Part shown: positions 59,607-64,000 of the stretch, one piece after another
Layout: each line of letters begins with the position of its first letter
Position numbering within the stretch: position 1 is the first letter of the stretch
DNA from: Woeseia sp.
GTDB lineage: Bacteria > Pseudomonadota > Gammaproteobacteria > Steroidobacterales > Woeseiaceae
Direction: 5' to 3'
Length of the DNA: 64,000 nucleotides
Assembly (NCBI GenBank): GCA_021773015.1
Contig: JAJFKW010000001.1
Coordinates: 2,339,305 to 2,403,304 of the forward strand
Notes under the pieces: model-generated
What the model saw: only the letters and a program-made list of their open reading frames with translations
Database searches by the model: none
What the model was told of the DNA's origin: nothing
Position numbers and translations under genes: made by a program

Positions 59607-60065
59607 TTATTGAGTGGCTGAATCCGCTGCTTCGGTCGCGCTATCAACTGTGTCATTCGCTGGTACGTATTTACCAGCAATCTGCAGCGTAATGCCTTTG
59701 GTTGTATCGTCCATTTGCATACTGCTATTCAATACGAAGTTCGTGACAATGACGCCGCATCTACGCCCATTCTTGCTGTAAGCCAATATCGCATCGCGTG
59801 CTGATACCTGTTCGGCCTCGCTCTCCCAACCGGCAGCGGTAAGTCCCGATTTGAACCAGCCGACAACATCATCAATAGTTTTTCCCGGCGCATGTAGATC
59901 GACCATCAGGTTGTCGCCAACCTCAGTCACACTAGCGACTTGCATGTAATTCGCAACCGGCACATCGCCGGGAAAACTGGCAGGCAGATCCGTAGCAATG
60001 CTATTGCTAGCAACGAAAAACACAACAGACGCGGTTAGAGCCTTGAAGACATTTAGTGGTGACAT
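59607..60065 (-). CDS. Small exported protein of unknown function
   Basis: A 152-residue protein with a signal peptide ('VFKALTASVVFFVASNSIA') and a good ribosome binding site (GAGGAG). The mature part has 'FPGDVPVANYMQVASVTEVGDNLMVDLHAPGKTIDDVVGWFKSGLTAAGWESEAEQ', the pattern of proteins that bear a variable N-terminal strand and a 'W-F-x-x-x-L-x-x-x-G-W' helix, then 'GVIVTNFVLNSSMQMDDTTKGITLQI' as a closing sheet. This shape is seen in many small periplasmic proteins of unknown role. It ends with an Ala/Thr/Asp-rich tail. It lies between the cytochrome protein and the S41 peptidase on the same strand, 78 and 85 bases from them. Confidence 0.78.
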   Translation of the reverse strand: MSPLNVFKALTASVVFFVASNSIATDLPASFPGDVPVANYMQVASVTEVGDNLMVDLHAPGKTIDDVVGWFKSGLTAAGWESEAEQVSARDAILAYSKNGRRCGVIVTNFVLNSSMQMDDTTKGITLQIAGKYVPANDTVDSATEAADSATQ

Positions 60066-60150
60066 AGTTCGCTCCTCGTTGGCGGATCGGCACTCGCATA
60101 GGGTACGAGAGCCGACCCTCCTGGGTCAAAATGAACTTCGGCAGGCCGGC

Positions 60151-61920
60151 TTACCGCTGTGATTCACGAACAGGGAACGCCGCCATCTCTCGAATATTCA
60201 TATCCGGCGTGTTCTTTCCGAGGATCTGACGAATGCCGACCTCTAGCACCTCATCTCGACCTGCCCTTAGCCCCGTGATAGTTGGCCGAACCTCAATATC
60301 GGGGACAATACCAATTCGTTGCGTTGCCACTTTGTCAGGATAGAAAACGCCAATCCCACTAACCAAACCATTGTAGCCACCGGGCAGCGGTATTCGGGTT
60401 ACATTTCCATCCGCGCCAGCGGTCTGACCGCCAATCACGATCGCATTGGGTGCAGCCCGAAATGCCATTGCTGTGTACTCAGATTGACTCTGGGAATCCT
60501 CGTCGACAAGAATGACTATCTTACCCTTGTACTGTGGGTCGGCAGGCTCAATAGACATTGGCTCCATCCACAAGAATGAACCCGGCCTCGAAAGGTCCGC
60601 GCGAGTAAATCGGGCGAATGGAGTGCTTGCACTGACAAGGTGTTGGCCAAGCGCGAATACAACGAAGGATGAAGGGTAGGATCGAATGTCGATTACCATT
60701 CCTTTAGTACCCGCCGCCTTACGAATGTACTCGGCAGTCTTGGTGTTATCGATAGTTGACAGCTTTAGGTAAGCGACCTCGTCTGACAGCAATTGAAATG
60801 TCTCACCATCGCGGTCATGCCAGAGCTGTACGTTGATATCTAACGATTCTCTGGGCAGTCTCCGATTGGTGATGTCCAGCAGCTGCCCGTCGCGCTCGAT
60901 GCGAATGTCCACACTATCGGTACCTCCGTTCAATAGAAATTGAGCCATCAAACGTTCGCTGGACACTTTATTTGACGCGCCAATGTAGGGCGCCGCTAAC
61001 CGAAACAGTTCCTCCACCGATTTTCCATCAACACGCAATACGACATCACCGAACTGCAATTGGTCTGCGGGGATCACATCGCTGGAATCTTTGAGATCAA
61101 AGCTTCTCCAGATAAACGGCCTTCCTTCAACCATTCGAATCGAGAAAGGTGGCGTTTTTCGACCTCCGGGCGGGCGCACGTAGATTGACTCACGAACAGA
61201 CGCATGCCCGTCATCGACTCTTGCGAATAACCTAGCCAATTCAAGCAGATAGTCTGTCTGGTTATCCACGGCGTAAAAGCGTGGGATGGAATCCATAAGA
61301 ACTTCGTCCCAGTTTTCATCGATAACATCTCGATAGGGGAACCAATACTCAACAATATTCCAAAACCGGTACATGGCCAGCAAATGATGTCGTCGATCGA
61401 GTTGGTCTACTTCGCTGAAACCAAGTTCGTTTTGAAATACCGGCGTGCCAACGTTCGGGTTCTGTGAGATGTAATGCTGGCCAACTGTGCACCTCAACTT
61501 ATCGAACGATTGAAGGCGGTCGGCGAGGCCGCTCCCGAGCAACGTCTCGTCGTCGAGCCAGTTGGATCGCGATCCGAAATGCTCTTGCGTCTGAGGCACA
61601 CCCTTACATGCGTCCGGTTTCTCGAGTTCGTCAATCCATGAAAGCAGCTCACTTGCAACCTGATCGTTGTCGGCGGCATCGAGAATAGCCGGAATACTCT
61701 GAATAAGTCGCTCGTCCCAATTGAGGCAGCCATCTACAACCGTTGGATGGTGATATTTGAGATAGCCCCAAACCTTACCTGCCAAGAAGAGATTACGGGT
61801 CTGCTTCGCGTCAAGTACAGACGGGAGGTCTGCTCTCGAGCTGTCTGACTCCGCAGTTGAAGCAGATGAAAAAATAAAACTTGCGGCCACACAAAGAATG
61901 ACGCGGGGTAAACGTGACAT
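60151..61920 (-). CDS. Exported S41-family peptidase
   Basis: A 589-residue protein with a signal peptide ('VILCVAASFIFSSASTA'). The N-terminal part contains the helical 'LFLAGKVWGYLKYHHPTVVDGCLNWDERLIQSIPAIL' segment seen before S41 domains in a common bacterial subgroup. It is followed by 'YRFWNIVEYWFPYRDVIDENWDEVL' and a PDZ-like stretch ('LQFGDVVLRVDGKSVEELFRLA'). The C-terminal S41 domain has 'GMVIDIRSYP', the catalytic serine in 'VDEDSQSQSEYTAMAFRA', and 'IGGQTAGADGNVTRIPLPGGYNGLVSGIGVFYPD'. Members are tail-specific or general serine proteases in the periplasm. The start is ATG 61920 behind GGAG. Confidence 0.89.
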   Translation of the reverse strand: MSRLPRVILCVAASFIFSSASTAESDSSRADLPSVLDAKQTRNLFLAGKVWGYLKYHHPTVVDGCLNWDERLIQSIPAILDAADNDQVASELLSWIDELEKPDACKGVPQTQEHFGSRSNWLDDETLLGSGLADRLQSFDKLRCTVGQHYISQNPNVGTPVFQNELGFSEVDQLDRRHHLLAMYRFWNIVEYWFPYRDVIDENWDEVLMDSIPRFYAVDNQTDYLLELARLFARVDDGHASVRESIYVRPPGGRKTPPFSIRMVEGRPFIWRSFDLKDSSDVIPADQLQFGDVVLRVDGKSVEELFRLAAPYIGASNKVSSERLMAQFLLNGGTDSVDIRIERDGQLLDITNRRLPRESLDINVQLWHDRDGETFQLLSDEVAYLKLSTIDNTKTAEYIRKAAGTKGMVIDIRSYPSSFVVFALGQHLVSASTPFARFTRADLSRPGSFLWMEPMSIEPADPQYKGKIVILVDEDSQSQSEYTAMAFRAAPNAIVIGGQTAGADGNVTRIPLPGGYNGLVSGIGVFYPDKVATQRIGIVPDIEVRPTITGLRAGRDEVLEVGIRQILGKNTPDMNIREMAAFPVRESQR

Positions 61921-62280
61921 CGTTATTCTCCATCGAGTTTCCCGCCGATGGTTACTAATTTACGCTCGCGAATAAGCCGAGGCTAGCTGTTGGCTCATGG
62001 CGAATCTAACCGAGACCCTGCATCGAGCGTCTGTTTCGGCAACAGCTACTTGTTAGCTTATCACCTAAGCTATTGGTTTCAGAGATTTTTACGTCTGTTT
62101 CCCCATGTAGTTTTTGGTCCAGCTTCGAGCGACACATTTACCTCTGGATCCACGTAAAACGCTGTCTCACGCCAATGCACTTGTGAAACTTCAAGGGTCG
62201 CCTTTGGACGTGATGGCAGTCATTCGCGATCGACATTGCCTGACGTGATCTGTGTGACTGGGCACTAGCTATTACAGCCA
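61921..62280. other. Intergenic region upstream of the S41 peptidase gene
   Basis: No gene is supported. It must contain the peptidase promoter. An inverted repeat, TAGCTTA (62054-62060) and TAAGCTA (62066-62072) with a 5-base spacer, lies about 140 bases before the peptidase start and could be a regulator site. Otherwise nothing stands out. Confidence 0.4.
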
Positions 62281-62317
62281 ATCAAACAAAGACGGCGGCG
62301 CCTTTCGCGCCGCCGTC
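62281..62317 (-). terminator. Rho-independent terminator of katG
   Basis: GACGGCGGCGC (62291-62301) pairs perfectly over 11 bp with GCGCCGCCGTC (62307-62317) around a 5-base loop. Read leftwards, the stem is followed by TTTGTTTGAT. It begins 18 bases after the katG stop codon, the normal position. Confidence 0.88.
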
Positions 62318-62334
62318 CGTACTATCTTGAACTG

Positions 62335-64000
62335 TCAAAGCACGTCAAAGCGATCAAGCGTCATTACTTTGGTCCATGCGGCGACAAAATCCCGCGCAAA
62401 GCGCTCGTCGGAATTGTCTTCAGCATAAACTTCGGCAATCGCTCGCAATTCTGCATGCGATCCGAATACAAGATCAACGGGAGTGGCTGTCCACTTCAGC
62501 TCACCTGTATTGACATCACGACCCTCGTAAACACCGTCGGACGTCGAAGACTTTGTCCACCTCGTCGACATACCAAGTAGATTTACGAAAAAGTCACTAC
62601 TCAATGTACCCGGGCGGGACGTCAATACCCCGTGATTAATGCCGCCAACGTTTGCATCAAGTGCTCGCATGCCGCCAACTAGAACGGTCATCTCTGGGAC
62701 GCTGAGCGTTAGTAGACTGGCCCGATCGATCAACATTTCCGTAGGCGACCGACGGTTACCTTCAGCAAAGTAATTGCGGAACCCGTCCGCCGTTGGTTCG
62801 AGCACCGCAAAGGACTGCACATCTGTCTGCGCTTGCGTCGCATCGGTACGTCCAGGCGTGAATGCTATCTGCACGTCTTGCCCGGCATTCTTTGCAGCCT
62901 GCTCCACCGCGACATTTCCACCCAAAACGATCAGGTCCGCGATCGATACTTTTTTCCTACTTGATCGTTTGCCATTAAACCCCTTTTGGATTTTCATCAG
63001 GCGCTTTAACACCTTCGCAAGTTCAACCGGGTTGTTAGCCTCCCAATTCTTCTGCGGCGCTAGTCTAATACGCCCTCCGTTCGCCCCACCACGCAAATCT
63101 GTTCCGCGGTAGGTGGCAGCCGATGCCCAAGCGGTCCTGACAAGTTCTGGAATGCTGAGACCCGATTCCAAAATTTCCATCTTCAATATCGCAACGTCGT
63201 TTGCATCAACCAGATCGTGGCCGACCGCGGGAACAGGATCTTGCCAAATCAGTTCTTCGTCTGGAACCAGGTTACCTAGATAGCGAACGCGCGGGCCCAT
63301 ATCGCGGTGCGTTAGCTTGAACCACGCCTTTGCGAACGCCAGTTCGAACTCTTTCGGATCCTCATGGAAGCGCTTCGCAACCTGCCGATAGTTTGGATCG
63401 AACTTCAACGCAAGGTCTGTCGTCAGCATGATTGGAGCATGCCGCTTGGAGGAATCGTGCGCGTCCGGCACCAATTTTGACGCAGCTCCATCTGCAGGGA
63501 CCCATTGAGTTGCGCCAGCGGGACTCCTCGTCTTCACCCATTCGAAACCAAACAAGTTGTCTAGAAATTGCGTGGTCCAGGCTGCTGGACTGGCAGTCCA
63601 CGCACCTTCCAAGCCGCTCGTGATCGTGTCGCCGCCTTTGCCACTACCGCACTTGTTTTCCCAGCCAAGGCCTTGTTTTTCGATACCTGCGCCGGCAGGC
63701 TCAACGCCTACGCAACCATGCGGCTTGGCAGCACCATGCGCTTTGCCAAATGTGTGACCGCCGGCGATCAGGGCAACGGTTTCTTCATCGTTCATCGCCA
63801 TACGTCCGAATGTCTCGCGGATATCTTGCGCGGCTAATAATGGATCCGGGTTACCGTTCGGCCCTTCGGGGTTCACGTAGATCAAGCCCATCTGCACAGC
63901 AGCGAGTGGTTTTTCCAATTTCCTTTTGCCGCTGTAACGTTGATCTGCGAGAAACTCGGTCTCAGGACCCCAGTAAACCAAGTCAGCCTCCCAGTCGTCC
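62335..64000 (-). CDS. katG: Catalase-peroxidase (5' end beyond the window)
   Basis: The C-terminal 554 residues of a bifunctional haem catalase-peroxidase that removes hydrogen peroxide. The frame stays open to base 64000 ([11 protein letters not shown]), so the start lies outside; about 180 residues are missing, including the distal His-Trp-Arg site. The visible part has the proximal histidine region '[13 protein letters not shown]', the tyrosine of the Met-Tyr-Trp adduct in '[13 protein letters not shown]' and the methionine in '[10 protein letters not shown]', so catalase activity is expected. The second, haem-less half ('[20 protein letters not shown]', '[14 protein letters not shown]') is complete to the C-terminus. 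A strong terminator follows. Expression control by an oxidative-stress regulator would lie upstream and cannot be seen. Confidence 0.95.
   Translation of the reverse strand, partial: DDWEADLVYWGPETEFLADQRYSGKRKLEKPLAAVQMGLIYVNPEGPNGNPDPLLAAQDIRETFGRMAMNDEETVALIAGGHTFGKAHGAAKPHGCVGVEPAGAGIEKQGLGWENKCGSGKGGDTITSGLEGAWTASPAAWTTQFLDNLFGFEWVKTRSPAGATQWVPADGAASKLVPDAHDSSKRHAPIMLTTDLALKFDPNYRQVAKRFHEDPKEFELAFAKAWFKLTHRDMGPRVRYLGNLVPDEELIWQDPVPAVGHDLVDANDVAILKMEILESGLSIPELVRTAWASAATYRGTDLRGGANGGRIRLAPQKNWEANNPVELAKVLKRLMKIQKGFNGKRSSRKKVSIADLIVLGGNVAVEQAAKNAGQDVQIAFTPGRTDATQAQTDVQSFAVLEPTADGFRNYFAEGNRRSPTEMLIDRASLLTLSVPEMTVLVGGMRALDANVGGINHGVLTSRPGTLSSDFFVNLLGMSTRWTKSSTSDGVYEGRDVNTGELKWTATPVDLVFGSHAELRAIAEVYAEDNSDERFARDFVAAWTKVMTLDRFDVL

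Noticed and set aside
1-64000. CRISPR arrays, insertion sequences, prophage and integrase genes
   Set aside because: I found no regularly spaced repeats, transposase, integrase or phage genes anywhere in the window.

Overview
The window looks like a chromosomal segment of a Gram-negative, probably marine or aquatic, gammaproteobacterium of moderate GC content. The evidence is a TonB-dependent receptor, many exported proteins and lipoproteins, a GlyGly-CTERM surface protein, and ECF sigma factors paired with TPR-tailed Ser/Thr kinases, a combination common in Xanthomonadales, Steroidobacterales and Woeseia-like lineages. The placement is an inference from gene content. I saw no rRNA, tRNA, CRISPR array, insertion sequence or prophage.

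Region 1 (1-18.8 kb) is about N-methylated amine metabolism. It opens with the tail of a sarcosine-oxidase gamma subunit, then a TonB-dependent receptor and a TPR-sulfotransferase, then a Rieske oxygenase divergent from an MFS transporter. Next comes a complete N-methylglutamate pathway in two divergent arms. The leftward arm is mgsA-mgsB-mgsC-gmaS (gamma-glutamylmethylamide synthetase and N-methylglutamate synthase). The rightward arm is an XRE-cupin regulator followed by mgdABCD (N-methylglutamate dehydrogenase). Together they would convert methylamine to ammonium and a folate-bound or free C1 unit while recycling glutamate. A MOSC-domain protein follows.

Region 2 (18.9-30 kb) is a tightly packed glycogen operon, malQ-glgC-glgA-glgB-glgP-glgX, with overlapping or nearly touching genes. 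It covers both synthesis and breakdown and ends at a stem-loop shared with a convergent gene.

Region 3 (30-47.7 kb) is mixed. It holds a secreted protein of unknown function; a module of Ser/Thr kinase-TPR, ECF sigma factor and stand-alone alarmone-hydrolase-like HD protein; a serine-hydrolase lipoprotein; a PadR regulator with a retropepsin-PDZ protein; a nucleoside-hydrolase-like lipoprotein; a beta-propeller protein behind a zinc-ribbon protein; an amidohydrolase lipoprotein; a nitrilase; an unrecognised protein with a GNAT-like patch; and a metallophosphoesterase.

Region 4 (47.8-64 kb) holds a 1,884-residue exported multidomain protein with a GlyGly-CTERM anchor, a divergent second ECF sigma/Ser-Thr kinase pair, and then leftward genes for a modular protein (coiled coil, Ser/Gly-rich linker, internal duplication, CARDB, cytochrome c), a small exported protein, an S41 peptidase and the 3' part of katG, which runs off the window end.
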